Assembly: GCA_965205055.1 (NCBI GenBank)
Contig: OZ242030.1
Coordinates: 4,526,001 to 4,590,000, forward strand
Direction: 5' to 3'
DNA length: 64,000 nucleotides
DNA from: CBDBBY01 sp965205055
GTDB taxonomy: Bacteria > Pseudomonadota > Alphaproteobacteria > Rhodobacterales > Rhodobacteraceae
Part shown: positions 1-8,976 of the stretch, in pieces
Numbering within the stretch: the stretch's first letter is position 1
Layout: the number at the start of each line of letters is the position of its first letter
Position numbers and translations under genes: made by a program
Notes under the pieces: model-generated
Seen by the model: the letters and a program-made list of their open reading frames with translations, nothing else
What the model was told of the DNA's origin: nothing
The model's database searches: none

Positions 1-2
1 CC

Positions 3-506
3 GACCTGTTGGTCAAAGAAAATCTAGTTCGTCTTTACGGCTTCCGGTCCAGGAGGGAACGGGAGCTGCACAGGCTTCTGATGACAGTTCAAGGCGTGGG
101 CGCGGCGGCCGCGCTCGCCATCAGCGGAGCGCTGGGCGTTGAGGGCTGCCTGCGCGCCATTGCTCTGGGGGATTGGCAAGCGATCAAGGCTGCCTACGGA
201 GTCGGTCCCCGTCTCGCTCAGCGCGTGGCGAATGAGCTTCAGGGCAAGACCGAGTCGATCCTTGAAATCGTCGACGGAACGGTTGAGGCGGGCGACGGGC
301 CGGAGCCCGCGCAAACGGAAGAACCGGCTCGCGAGCTGGATGACGAGGCCTTTCGGGCTAGCGCGGACGCGCTTTCCGCTCTTGCAAATCTCGGATATGC
401 CCGCAGCGAGGCCGCGCGCGTCGTGGCGGAAATCGCGGGAAACGATCCGGATTTTGATGCGTCGGCGCTCATCAAGGCCGCGCTGAAGCGGCTTGACCGC
501 GGGTAG
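3..506 (+). CDS. ruvA: Holliday junction helicase subunit RuvA (C-terminal part; start lies before the window)
   Basis: RuvA forms a tetramer that holds the Holliday junction and loads RuvB for branch migration. The visible frame is open from the first bases and begins DLLVKENLVRLYGF, which matches the end of the RuvA OB-fold domain, so the true start is upstream of the window. Helix-hairpin-helix segments follow (VQGVGAAAALAIS and YGVGPRLAQRVANELQGK). After an acidic, Glu/Pro-rich linker comes the domain III helix bundle (ALSALANLGYARSEAARVV) that contacts RuvB. It ends 6 bases before ruvB, as expected for a ruvAB operon. Family assignment is firm; only the N-terminus is missing. Confidence 0.95.
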   Translation, partial: DLLVKENLVRLYGFRSRRERELHRLLMTVQGVGAAAALAISGALGVEGCLRAIALGDWQAIKAAYGVGPRLAQRVANELQGKTESILEIVDGTVEAGDGPEPAQTEEPARELDDEAFRASADALSALANLGYARSEAARVVAEIAGNDPDFDASALIKAALKRLDRG

Positions 507-512
507 ATTGCG

Positions 513-1556
513 ATGCCCGAACCGGATCCGGCGCTTCGGCCCGAAGCTCAGCCTGCCGAACCAGACCGCGCGCTGAGGCCGAACTCGCTCGCCGAATTCA
601 TCGGTCAGCGCGAGACGCGAGCCAATCTGCGGATCTTCGTTGAGAGCGCGCGAATGCGCAACGCGGCGATGGACCACATCCTGTTTTCGGGACCTCCAGG
701 ACTGGGCAAGACGACCTTGGCGCAAATCTTGGCGCGGGAGCTGGGCGTGGATTTCAGGATGACTTCGGGACCCGTGCTTGCGAAAGCCGGTGACCTCGCG
801 GCCATCCTTACGAATGTCGAACGGCACAACGTGCTGTTCATCGACGAGATACACAGGCTTCACCCGCTGGTAGAGGAAGTGCTCTATCCGGCGCTTGAAG
901 ACTATGCGCTTGATCTCGTAATCGGATCCGGCCCGGCCGCGCGTACGGTCAGAATCAATCTTCCGGAATTCACCTTGATCGGGGCGACGACCCGGCTCGG
1001 ACTCCTGACCACGCCGCTTCGGGACAGGTTCGGCATTCCGGTCCGTCTGGAATATTACAAGACCGAGGAGCTGTATGAAATTGTCGTGCGGGGAGCCAAG
1101 CTGCTCGGCTTAAGCGTCGAAGAGGCGGGAGCATTGGAAATCGCGAAAAGATCGCGCGGAACCCCGCGCATCGCGAACCGTCTTCTGAACAGGGTCGTCG
1201 ACTTCGCGGTCGTGGAAGGGGACGGCCGGATAAATCTGGAAATCGCCGAAAGGGCTCTTGATTGCATGGGGGTGGACGAGCACGGTTTGGACGCGGCCGA
1301 CCGACGCTATCTGCGCATCATCGCCGAAAACTACTCGGGAGGCCCAGTCGGCATTGAAACGATGTCGGCGGTGATGTCGGAATCGCGAGACTCGATCGAA
1401 GACGTCATTGAACCGTATTTGCTGCAAGAAGGGTTTATTCAGCGCACGCCCCGCGGACGGGTGCTCGCGCACAAGGCGTGGACTCATCTCGGGATGTCCG
1501 AGGCGTTCGCCGAAACGGGGCCGGAGCAGGACGAGCTGTTCCGGCGGGAAGATTGA
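513..1556 (+). CDS. ruvB: Holliday junction branch migration ATPase RuvB
   Basis: RuvB is the AAA+ motor of the RuvABC resolvasome. The 347-residue product is of normal length. It shows the N-terminal RPNSLAEFIGQ motif, Walker A GPPGLGKTT, Walker B LFIDEIHRL, sensor 1 in LIGATTRLG, and the arginine finger region TPLRDRFG. The C-terminal winged helix ends RTPRGRVLAHKAW. It starts 7 bases after ruvA, and its stop overlaps the TTG start of ybgC, so it is translationally linked in a ruvAB-ybgC-tol run typical of alphaproteobacteria. Confidence 0.97.
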   Translation: MPEPDPALRPEAQPAEPDRALRPNSLAEFIGQRETRANLRIFVESARMRNAAMDHILFSGPPGLGKTTLAQILARELGVDFRMTSGPVLAKAGDLAAILTNVERHNVLFIDEIHRLHPLVEEVLYPALEDYALDLVIGSGPAARTVRINLPEFTLIGATTRLGLLTTPLRDRFGIPVRLEYYKTEELYEIVVRGAKLLGLSVEEAGALEIAKRSRGTPRIANRLLNRVVDFAVVEGDGRINLEIAERALDCMGVDEHGLDAADRRYLRIIAENYSGGPVGIETMSAVMSESRDSIEDVIEPYLLQEGFIQRTPRGRVLAHKAWTHLGMSEAFAETGPEQDELFRRED

Positions 1557-1963
1557 AGCATCGTTTTGAACTCAGGGTCTACTACGAGGACACCGACTTC
1601 GCCGGCGTCGTGTATTATGCGAATTACCTCAAGTTCATCGAAAGGGCGCGAACCGAGTTCATGCGCTCGCTCGGCATCGATCAGACGCGTTTCCGGGTTG
1701 AAACCGGGCTGGTGTTCGCGGTCCGCTCGCTTGAAGCGGAGTATTTGAAGCCGGCGAAATTCGACGACGAGCTTGCGGTGGTCACATCGTTGGAAAGCCT
1801 GTCCGGCGCCCGCGCCGTATTGAAACAGGATGTCTTCAGAAACAATGACCGACTTTTCTCATCGCGCGTCACCATTGCTTGCATTGCCGATTCCGGAAGG
1901 CCCTGCAGGTTTCCGGAGATTGCGGCGGCGGCATTGCGGCGGCATGCCCGTGGAAACCGATAG
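1553..1963 (+). CDS. ybgC: YbgC-type acyl-CoA thioesterase (Tol-Pal associated)
   Basis: This is a small hotdog-fold thioesterase of the 4-hydroxybenzoyl-CoA thioesterase/YbgC family, commonly encoded in front of tolQ. The signature YYEDTDFAGVVYYANYLKF with the catalytic Asp is present near the N-terminus. The reading frame is open back to a GTG at 1478, but homology begins only at MKHRFELRVYY. That corresponds to a TTG at 1553 overlapping the ruvB stop and preceded by a GGCGGGA-like ribosome site, so I chose this start (136 residues). A gap of about 100 bases separates it from tolQ. The physiological substrate is not known from sequence. Confidence 0.9.
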   Translation: MKHRFELRVYYEDTDFAGVVYYANYLKFIERARTEFMRSLGIDQTRFRVETGLVFAVRSLEAEYLKPAKFDDELAVVTSLESLSGARAVLKQDVFRNNDRLFSSRVTIACIADSGRPCRFPEIAAAALRRHARGNR

Positions 1964-2059
1964 GCGCATTTGCAATTTCTTTCCTGTCGGAAATGGGTTA
2001 AGGTCGTCCGAAAGAGCAGAAAACTCCGTTTTGTGCATTGATGCAGACGGTGGCAGAGC

Positions 2060-2755
2060 ATGGAAACTGAAGCGCTATCGGCAGTTCAGGAACTGGATTT
2101 TTCAGTTGTGACCCTGTTTGTCAGGGCAGGCATCGTCGTGAAGTTCGTCATGCTGCTCCTGCTGTTCGCATCCGTCTGGAGTTGGGCGATCATCATTTTC
2201 AAGTTCATCACGTACGGGCGCGTGCGAAGGGACACGAACAAGTTCGACAAGGCGTTCTGGTCCGGCGAGCCTCTTGACGAGATGCACGCGGACATGGGCG
2301 ACCGGCGCCTCGGCGCCTCGGAGAGGATATTCTGCGCCGCGATGGACGAGTGGCGGCGTTCGCATCGTTCGGACGGCGTGCTGATAGCAGGGGTCAGGTC
2401 GAGAATCGAACGGTCCATGGATCTCGCCGTGACGAGAGAAAACAACAAGCTTACGCGCGGACTTGAATTCCTTGCGACCGTCGGCGCCACTGCGCCGTTC
2501 GTCGGGCTGTTCGGAACCGTTTGGGGGATCATGACGGTTTTCCGCGAAATCGGCATTCAGCAGAATACGAGCCTCGCGGCGGTTGCTCCGGGCATCGGCG
2601 AAGCGCTCGCGGCGACCGCGCTGGGACTCCTCGCGGCCATACCGGCCGTCGTCTTCTACAATAATCTCTCGGCCGCTTCGGACAGGCTTGCAGCCAATTT
2701 CGAGGATTTCGCGGACGAGTTTTCGACGATCATCTCTCGGCAGCTAGACAACTAG
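2060..2755 (+). CDS. tolQ: Tol-Pal system proton channel subunit TolQ
   Basis: TolQ is the inner-membrane MotA/ExbB-type subunit that, with TolR, uses the proton motive force to energise TolA during cell constriction. The 231-residue product has an N-terminal membrane segment (about residues 25-48), a cytoplasmic domain, and two further membrane segments. The conserved FLATVGATAPFVGLFGTVWG and IGEALAATALGLLAAIPAV blocks mark the channel. Length is normal. Only 2 bases separate it from tolR. The 96-base gap to ybgC could hold a promoter, but no clear one was identified. Confidence 0.96.
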   Translation: METEALSAVQELDFSVVTLFVRAGIVVKFVMLLLLFASVWSWAIIIFKFITYGRVRRDTNKFDKAFWSGEPLDEMHADMGDRRLGASERIFCAAMDEWRRSHRSDGVLIAGVRSRIERSMDLAVTRENNKLTRGLEFLATVGATAPFVGLFGTVWGIMTVFREIGIQQNTSLAAVAPGIGEALAATALGLLAAIPAVVFYNNLSAASDRLAANFEDFADEFSTIISRQLDN

Positions 2756-2757
2756 GA

Positions 2758-3225
2758 ATGCAGTTCGCATCGGCCGACACGACCAAGCGGCGGAGGCGCA
2801 GAGGGAAATCGCGCCACAAGCCGATGTCGGAAATCAACGTCACTCCGTTCGTTGACGTCGTTCTTGTCCTTTTGATCATCTTCATCGTCGCCGCGCCCTT
2901 GCTCACTGTGGGCGTAGAGGTTCGGCTGCCGGAGTCCGCCGCCAGCGCGCTGCCGTCCGAGGATGAGGAGCCGCTTTCGATTTCCATTTCCAAGGATGGC
3001 TCCGTTGCTCTTCAGGCGACCGAGATTTCCATCGACGAGTTGATTCCCCGTCTGAGCGCGGTGATGGCTGAACGCCGGTCGGACAAGATTTTCATTCGCG
3101 GAGATCGCGAAATCCAATACGAAGTCGTCATGCAAGTGATGGGGGCTCTGAACAACGCCGGGTTTCGCAACATCGGACTCATAACCGATCCCGGCGGTCC
3201 GACGTTCGACGGAGGTGGAAGCTAG
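2758..3225 (+). CDS. tolR: Tol-Pal system protein TolR (ExbD family)
   Basis: TolR is a single-span ExbD-type protein with a short basic cytoplasmic N-terminus (KRRRRRGKSRHK). Its one membrane segment begins MSEINVTPFVDVVLVLLIIF and contains the proton-relay Asp (FVDVVL). The periplasmic domain follows. At 155 residues the length is typical. It sits between tolQ and tolA with minimal spacing, so the three should be made from one transcript. Confidence 0.95.
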   Translation: MQFASADTTKRRRRRGKSRHKPMSEINVTPFVDVVLVLLIIFIVAAPLLTVGVEVRLPESAASALPSEDEEPLSISISKDGSVALQATEISIDELIPRLSAVMAERRSDKIFIRGDREIQYEVVMQVMGALNNAGFRNIGLITDPGGPTFDGGGS

Positions 3226-3233
3226 AGGCCGAG

Positions 3234-4442
3234 GTGCGCATTTGCTTCATTATCTCCTTGGCGGCGCATGCCTCGTTGTTGTTGTTCGGGTATTTCGCGA
3301 ACATTGCGACGCCCGAAAGCATCGAGACTGAATTTGAATTCGCCGACGTATCAATCGTAGAGTTGGACGATTGGGTCGCTATCTCGACGCCGGCTCCGAT
3401 GCCGGTTGAGGAGCCGGCGCAATTGTCGAGCGCCGACGTTCTTGATCAGGACGTGCCTGTGCCAGCAATTCCGATCTCCGAACCCGTCGTGAAGACGCCC
3501 GGAGCTCCTCAGAGCGCTTCGGTCCCGACGGTTGCCCCTGCGGTTCCGACAAGACCTGAATTCGCAGTTCTTTCGACGCCCGAGCCGCCGTCCAGAATGC
3601 AGTCTCCGGAAGTGGTGCCTCCGCCGCCGCCGCCGGAGCCGGAAAGGGTGCCCGAGGTTGAAGATCCGGCGGAACAAGCCGCGCCCAAGATCAGCAGCGA
3701 AGCTGCGCCCGAACCGGAACCGGATATCGTTCAGGATGACGAAGTGAAGGTGGCGACCAGTCCCGACGACTCAACAGAGCCGACGCAGGAGGAAGTGGAG
3801 GAGTCCACGGCGCCTGAACAAACCGCCACGAAAATTGTGACCGAAGCGGACGAGGCGGAGGAATTGCGCGCATCGCCGCCAGTTCGTCGTCCGGCTCAGT
3901 TTGCATCCCTTGCCGATTCGCCGGACGATCCTGAAGACAGGGCGGAAGAACCTGAAGCAGAGCCTTTGCCAGAGGACGCAAACGACCCGCCGAGCATTTC
4001 GACGACAGACCAGGCGGAAATCGACAGTTTGATTGCACAGTCGCAATTGGAGCAAGTTGAAAGCGCGGAAGAGCAGGAGTCAACGGCGGAGCCTTTGATT
4101 GCGCTGTCGGATGAAGGCGCTCTGATTCCGAGCAGCATCAGCGAGGGTCTGCGACGCGCGATCAGAGATTGCTGGAATGTAGGGGCATTGTCGACGGCAG
4201 GCATGCGCACCGTCCTGACGATCGGTTTTTCCCTTGATATCGACGGGAGCCTCAGGAGGGAAACGATCAAGCTGGTCGATGCGCAATCCGAGTCCGAAAT
4301 TGCAACGAGCAGGGCCTTCGAGGCTGCGCGGCGGGCGATAATCTGCGGACTCGCGGCGAACTTGGAATTCCCGACGGAAAGCTATTCGAGCTGGCAGAAT
4401 ATCGAGATGAGGTTCGACCCGGAGCAAATGCGAGGCAAGTGA
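3234..4442 (+). CDS. tolA: Tol-Pal system protein TolA
   Basis: TolA spans the periplasm from TolQR to TolB/Pal. The product starts at a GTG and has one N-terminal membrane segment (about residues 3-20). A long Pro/Glu/Ala-rich low-complexity middle (about residues 40-290) follows. The C-terminal globular domain holds the TolA/TonB-like pattern AIRDCWNVGALSTAGMR and a paired cysteine (IICGL). Sequence conservation in this family is weak, so the call rests mainly on layout and on position between tolR and tolB. The acidic Pro-rich stalk replaces the Ala/Lys-rich coil seen in enterobacteria. Confidence 0.88.
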   Translation: MRICFIISLAAHASLLLFGYFANIATPESIETEFEFADVSIVELDDWVAISTPAPMPVEEPAQLSSADVLDQDVPVPAIPISEPVVKTPGAPQSASVPTVAPAVPTRPEFAVLSTPEPPSRMQSPEVVPPPPPPEPERVPEVEDPAEQAAPKISSEAAPEPEPDIVQDDEVKVATSPDDSTEPTQEEVEESTAPEQTATKIVTEADEAEELRASPPVRRPAQFASLADSPDDPEDRAEEPEAEPLPEDANDPPSISTTDQAEIDSLIAQSQLEQVESAEEQESTAEPLIALSDEGALIPSSISEGLRRAIRDCWNVGALSTAGMRTVLTIGFSLDIDGSLRRETIKLVDAQSESEIATSRAFEAARRAIICGLAANLEFPTESYSSWQNIEMRFDPEQMRGK

Positions 4443-4686
4443 CAAGCGGGCATCGACGCCGCAATCCAGGCGGAGCGGCCATTTCGTTGCATTCCGGCCG
4501 GACTGGGGCGACAATTGAGAACCGAATTCGTCCGCGCCGATCTTGGCGTTCAAACAATTCAGTTGTCGTGGCGAGAGATGTATTGTCGACGGGACGAGCA
4601 CAGGCGAATTCGAGAATCGGCTTCGCTTCCGGCGATGCTTCGGCGGAATTCCGAATCGATCCTTTGACCGAGGAGATGTGACCGAA

Positions 4687-6057
4687 ATGAGTCTTTCAAG
4701 GATTTCAGCGACCTTCATGCTGGCAATTTCAGCGTTCAGTTCCGGGTTTGCGGGCGATGCCTTCGCCCAATCGGCTCCGCTGAAGATCGAAATCACCGAA
4801 GGCGTGATCGAGCCGCTTCCGCTGGCCGCCCCCGGCTTCATCGCGGAAAACGCCGAATCGGCGCAGCTAGCCGAAATGCTGTCGGCGGTCGTCGTCGCGG
4901 ACCTCGTGGGCACGCAGCTGTTCAGAGAGATTCCGAGGGACGCTCACATCAGCGATGTGACCAATATCGACTCGCCCCCGCAATACATCGACTGGAAAGC
5001 GATCAACGCGGAAATCCTGATCATCGGCTCGGTTCTGCTTGATGAAGACGACGGCTTGGATGTCAAATTCAGGCTCTTCGACGTCCGCGCCGAGCGACCG
5101 CTCGGCGACGGCGTCCGGTTCAAGGCCGGAAGCGGCATCTGGAGACGGATTGCGCACAAAGTGGCGGACGCGGTGTATTCGCGGGTTACCGGCGAGACGG
5201 GATTTTTCGATACGCGCGTGGCATTCATTTCCGAGTCAGGTCCGAAAGACGAAAGGACGAAGCAACTTGCGATCATGGATTACGACGGCGCCAATCTCAG
5301 ATATCTGACGCGCGGCGACGAAATCGTAATTTCGCCCCGTTTTTCGCCGGACGATTCGCAACTGATTTTCACATCCTATGAATCGGGCTCCCCTCGCGTT
5401 CTGTTGATGAACATCGAAACCGGAGAGATTCGCCCGCTGGTCGACCTTCGTGCGGACGAAATGACATTCGCTCCGCGGTTTTCTCCGGATGGCAGAAAAG
5501 TGATATTCTCTCTGACGCGGAACGGGAACACGGACATTTACGAGACCGATCTTGATACGCGGTCTACGCGGCGGTTGACCGAAAGCGCTGCGATCGACAC
5601 TGCGCCGAGCTACAGCGAAGACGGAGATTGGATCGCCTTTGAATCCGACAGGAACGGAACGCAGCAACTCTACATCAAGAATCTATCCGGCGGGGAAGCG
5701 AGGCGCATCAGTCGAGGCGAAGGTCGGTACGGAACGCCGGTTTGGTCGCCGCGGGGGGATTACGTGGCGTTCACCAACCAGAGGCGCGGCCGTTTCCATA
5801 TCGGCGTCATGCGCCTGGACGGGAGCGAGGAGCGATTGCTCTCGTCTTCGTTTCTGGACGAGGGGCCGACGTGGTCGCCGAACGGGAGGGTGCTGATGTT
5901 TTTCCGAGAGACGCCCGGCGAGCAAGGCGGCCCGGAGCTGTATTCCGTGGACTTGACCGGTCGGAACTTGAGGAAAGTCAACGTTCCGATCCTTGCTTCG
6001 GACACGCCCGGAAACCGCTTCGCCTCCGATCCGGCATGGGGGCCTCTAAGAAATTAA
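4687..6057 (+). CDS. tolB: Tol-Pal system beta-propeller protein TolB
   Basis: TolB is a periplasmic protein that links Pal and TolA. The ATG at 4687 gives a Sec signal peptide ending ...GDAFAQ followed by SAPLKIEITEG. The frame is open further upstream to 4543, but that extension has no homology and would bury the signal peptide. An N-terminal alpha/beta domain (about residues 30-160) precedes the WD40-like propeller with repeated FSPDD/FSPDG/WSPRG blades. The 456-residue length is standard. A 244-base gap to tolA carries no recognisable gene. Confidence 0.95.
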   Translation: MSLSRISATFMLAISAFSSGFAGDAFAQSAPLKIEITEGVIEPLPLAAPGFIAENAESAQLAEMLSAVVVADLVGTQLFREIPRDAHISDVTNIDSPPQYIDWKAINAEILIIGSVLLDEDDGLDVKFRLFDVRAERPLGDGVRFKAGSGIWRRIAHKVADAVYSRVTGETGFFDTRVAFISESGPKDERTKQLAIMDYDGANLRYLTRGDEIVISPRFSPDDSQLIFTSYESGSPRVLLMNIETGEIRPLVDLRADEMTFAPRFSPDGRKVIFSLTRNGNTDIYETDLDTRSTRRLTESAAIDTAPSYSEDGDWIAFESDRNGTQQLYIKNLSGGEARRISRGEGRYGTPVWSPRGDYVAFTNQRRGRFHIGVMRLDGSEERLLSSSFLDEGPTWSPNGRVLMFFRETPGEQGGPELYSVDLTGRNLRKVNVPILASDTPGNRFASDPAWGPLRN

Positions 6058-6144
6058 TTGGATTTTCAGCGGGACTGAATTGTGGTAACCTATCTTCAAA
6101 ATATGCCGTTGAGGCGCGCAAGGTGAGGCAAACGGAGCAGAGCT

Positions 6145-6696
6145 ATGAAAATCACGAAAATTGCGATTGGTGTTGGGACCGTGGCGGTAGTGGCATTGGC
6201 ATCTTGCACGGACCGGAGTCTGATGGACATGGGGCGGCAAGGCGCCGGCGACCCAACCGGAAGCGCACCAGGGAGCGTTGGCGCCGATGATTCAATCCAA
6301 CAAGGCGCGTTGGATGGCTACGAAGAGTCATCGCCCGAGTATTTCAGCAATACGATCGGCGACAAGATTTACTTCTTGGTCGACGAAAGCACGATCAACG
6401 CCGATGCGGCCGCCATCCTTGAAACGCAAGCAAGTTGGCTGATTGCGAACCCCGGCTACACCGCGCTGATCGAGGGACATGCGGATGAGCGCGGCACGAG
6501 GGAATACAACTTGGCGCTGGGCGCCCGCCGCGCGAGCGCGGTCAGGGAATATCTGGTCAGCAGAGGCGTTCCGGATGCGCGCCTGCAGACCGTCACATAC
6601 GGGAAGGAACGGCCCGTAGCCATCTGCTCCAATGAATCCTGCTGGTCGCAAAATCGGAGGGCGATTACTGCCGTACTGCTGATGCCGAGCAGCTGA
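6145..6696 (+). CDS. pal: Peptidoglycan-associated outer membrane lipoprotein Pal
   Basis: Pal anchors the outer membrane to peptidoglycan. The signal peptide carries a lipobox VALASC at residues 16-21, so Cys21 should be lipidated. A Gly/Ser-rich linker follows. The OmpA-like domain contains the peptidoglycan-binding motif ALIEGHADERGTREYNLALG with the diaminopimelate-contacting Asp and Arg. At 183 residues it is a normal alphaproteobacterial Pal. It lies 87 bases after tolB and 17 bases before cpoB. Confidence 0.96.
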   Translation: MKITKIAIGVGTVAVVALASCTDRSLMDMGRQGAGDPTGSAPGSVGADDSIQQGALDGYEESSPEYFSNTIGDKIYFLVDESTINADAAAILETQASWLIANPGYTALIEGHADERGTREYNLALGARRASAVREYLVSRGVPDARLQTVTYGKERPVAICSNESCWSQNRRAITAVLLMPSS

Positions 6697-6713
6697 AAAA
6701 GGCGTTCCGGAAA

Positions 6714-7565
6714 ATGAAAAGTCGCGGAATTGCAGCAGTTTTCGCGCTGCAGATCCTGATGTGCGCCGGCATTGCCGGCGCACAGACGAACGAAGAAACG
6801 CTTGCGGATGTTCGGTTCCAATTGGAAGATCTTCGCGGCGAACTTCTCGCGCTGCAGTCCGAACTCAGAATAGGGGCCAACCAGCGCGCAGGGCAGGATT
6901 TGGAAGCCGGGCCGGTTCCGGAGAGCGTCCTGCTTCGACTTGATGCGTTGGAAGCCGAGCTCAGGGGGAACATCGGCAAGATCGAACGGTTGGAGTCCAA
7001 AATCCAGACTGTCCTTCGCCAAGGTTCCATTCAGCTGCGCGATCTTGAATTGAGACTCGTGGAACTGGAAGGCGGCGATGTTTCGCAGATCGACTGGGGC
7101 ATGACCTTGGGCGGCGTGTCGATAGAACAGCCGATGCCGACGCTTGATCCTGTCGAACCGGACATTGCTTCCGACGAGCAGGAATTGAGGGAAAGGCGCT
7201 CCTTTCAGGCGGCCAAGGCGGCATTCGCGTCGGGCGATCATCCCGCGGCAGAAGTCCATTTCTCGAATTTCGTCGCCGAGTTTCCCGAAAGCGCCTATGC
7301 CGGGGAAGCGCATTTCTACTTGGGTGAATCCTTGTATTTCAAACAGCAATGGCAACAAGCTGCGAAATCGTTTCTGGAAAGCTATCAGACATCGATCAAC
7401 AGTCCGCTCGCGCCCAAAGCGGCTTTGCGGCTGGCTGAAAGCTTGAACCAGATGGGCAAGCTGAAGGAAGCGTGCCAGATATTTGACGTGATCGCCGAAG
7501 AATTTCCGGAAACCGAGGAGGCGAACGCCGCTCGGCTCGGCATGTCGACAGTCGGTTGCGCCTGA
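6714..7565 (+). CDS. cpoB: Cell division coordinator CpoB / YbgF-type TPR protein
   Basis: This periplasmic protein couples Tol energy to septal peptidoglycan synthesis in Escherichia coli; the same role is inferred here. It has a signal peptide (about residues 1-23), then a coiled-coil-like N-terminal section rich in Leu, Glu and Arg (to about residue 110). Tetratricopeptide repeats follow from about residue 160 (AKAAFASGDHPAAEVHFSNF, FYLGESLYFKQQWQQAAKSF). It overlaps the start of tilS by 10 bases, the usual gene order. Confidence 0.92.
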   Translation: MKSRGIAAVFALQILMCAGIAGAQTNEETLADVRFQLEDLRGELLALQSELRIGANQRAGQDLEAGPVPESVLLRLDALEAELRGNIGKIERLESKIQTVLRQGSIQLRDLELRLVELEGGDVSQIDWGMTLGGVSIEQPMPTLDPVEPDIASDEQELRERRSFQAAKAAFASGDHPAAEVHFSNFVAEFPESAYAGEAHFYLGESLYFKQQWQQAAKSFLESYQTSINSPLAPKAALRLAESLNQMGKLKEACQIFDVIAEEFPETEEANAARLGMSTVGCA

Positions 7566-8830
7566 GCGAAACAAGCATCCGTTCCCTGAATGAGGGACTT
7601 GCCGAGCTGGATCTTCCGGAGGATTGCCGACGGATGGCGGTCGCGGTTTCGGGCGGCGGCGACTCCATGGCTTTGCTCGCAATGATGTCGGAGCAGCTAT
7701 CGGACCGCGGGACGGAGCTTTTTGCCGTAAGCGTGGATCATGGCCTGCGCCCTGAATCCGAAGCTGAATGCGGTCTCGCGCGCGACTTGGCGCACTCGCT
7801 CGGGCACGAGCACAAGACGCTCAAGTGGGAGCGCGGCTCCGAAAGCGCGGGCAATGTCCAAAGCGATGCGCGCGACGCCCGCTATCGTCTGATCGCCAAC
7901 TGGGCCAAGTTCAACCGGGTCGGCGTTGTCGCTCTCGCGCATACTCTGGATGACCAGGCTGAAACCCTTTTGCTGAATCTTGCGCGGGGGTCCGGCGTCG
8001 ATGGCCTCGCGGCGATGCCCAGGCAGCTTCGCAGGAACGATGTATTGTGGATCAGGCCGCTGCTTTCGACAAGCCGTGCCGAACTGCGGCAATACCTCTC
8101 GGAACGCGGCGTCCGCTGGGCCGAGGATCCTTCGAATGAAGACAGCGCATACGACCGGGTCAAGGCGCGGCGGATATTGGATCTGACTGCGCCTTTGGGG
8201 GCCAGCGCAGAGCGCCTTGCCGCGACCGCCGAGAGAATGGGCATGGCTCGGCGAGCGCTTGAAGGCGCCGCTTATGACGCTGCGTGCCGCATCGCCAAGG
8301 TCGGAACGGCGGGGGATGTGGAGTTCGAACCGGAATTTTGGGACCTTCCCGAGGAATTGAAGAACCGGCTTGCCGCTCAAGCGCTGAGATTTCGATCAGG
8401 TGCAATTTACAAGCCGCGCTTCGCGACATTGCGCAGATGCCTGGATGCGGTGAGCGGCGGCGGCTCGGCCACTCTGTCGGGATGCGCGATGGCGCGAACT
8501 TCGGGCGGCGGCTTGCTGGTGGCTCGCGAGCTTGCGGCTTGTCCGCCCCGGGTCGAGTTCGGAGACGAATGGGATGGCCGATGGATGATCGAGGGATACC
8601 GAAATCCGTACGACGCCGCCGCCGTCGGCGCGCTCGGCGAAAGAGGCCTCAGGCAGTGTGCGGATTGGAAGCGCTTTGATCTTCCGCGAATCAGCATGCT
8701 ATGCTCTCCCGCTCTTTGGAGCGGAGAGGGGGAGCTTCTGTCGGCGCCGCTTGCAGGGGAAGGGCGAGGCTGGACGGCGAGATTGTCCGCCGATGCCACC
8801 GCTTTCCTCAAATCCCTTTTGCCGGATTGA
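7556..8830 (+). CDS. tilS: tRNA(Ile)-lysidine synthase TilS
   Basis: TilS converts C34 of tRNA-Ile(CAU) to lysidine so that it reads AUA. The PP-loop ATPase motif appears as AVSGGGDSMALLA near residue 30, followed by SVDHGLRPESEAE and ALAHTLDDQAETLL, all hallmarks of TilS. The 424-residue length is normal. The TTG start overlaps the end of cpoB by 10 bases. The C-terminal domain is weakly conserved. The gene lies just before ftsH, as in many proteobacteria. Confidence 0.93.
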   Translation: MRLSETSIRSLNEGLAELDLPEDCRRMAVAVSGGGDSMALLAMMSEQLSDRGTELFAVSVDHGLRPESEAECGLARDLAHSLGHEHKTLKWERGSESAGNVQSDARDARYRLIANWAKFNRVGVVALAHTLDDQAETLLLNLARGSGVDGLAAMPRQLRRNDVLWIRPLLSTSRAELRQYLSERGVRWAEDPSNEDSAYDRVKARRILDLTAPLGASAERLAATAERMGMARRALEGAAYDAACRIAKVGTAGDVEFEPEFWDLPEELKNRLAAQALRFRSGAIYKPRFATLRRCLDAVSGGGSATLSGCAMARTSGGGLLVARELAACPPRVEFGDEWDGRWMIEGYRNPYDAAAVGALGERGLRQCADWKRFDLPRISMLCSPALWSGEGELLSAPLAGEGRGWTARLSADATAFLKSLLPD

Positions 8831-8976
8831 AAATTCCTTCATTATCGCTATTTGTTGTGTATGAAGCCGACCGCGCCGATTGTTTTGGACGGTTCAGGTC
8901 GGACGCTCGTTGCTGACGAGTTTGAACTGGCCGCATCCGCCTGCGGACTTGGCGGATTTATTCGGAGGGATCCCAA

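Noticed and set aside
3234..4442. TonB instead of TolA
   Set aside because: The Pro-rich stalk could suggest TonB, but position between tolR and tolB and the C-terminal block favour TolA.
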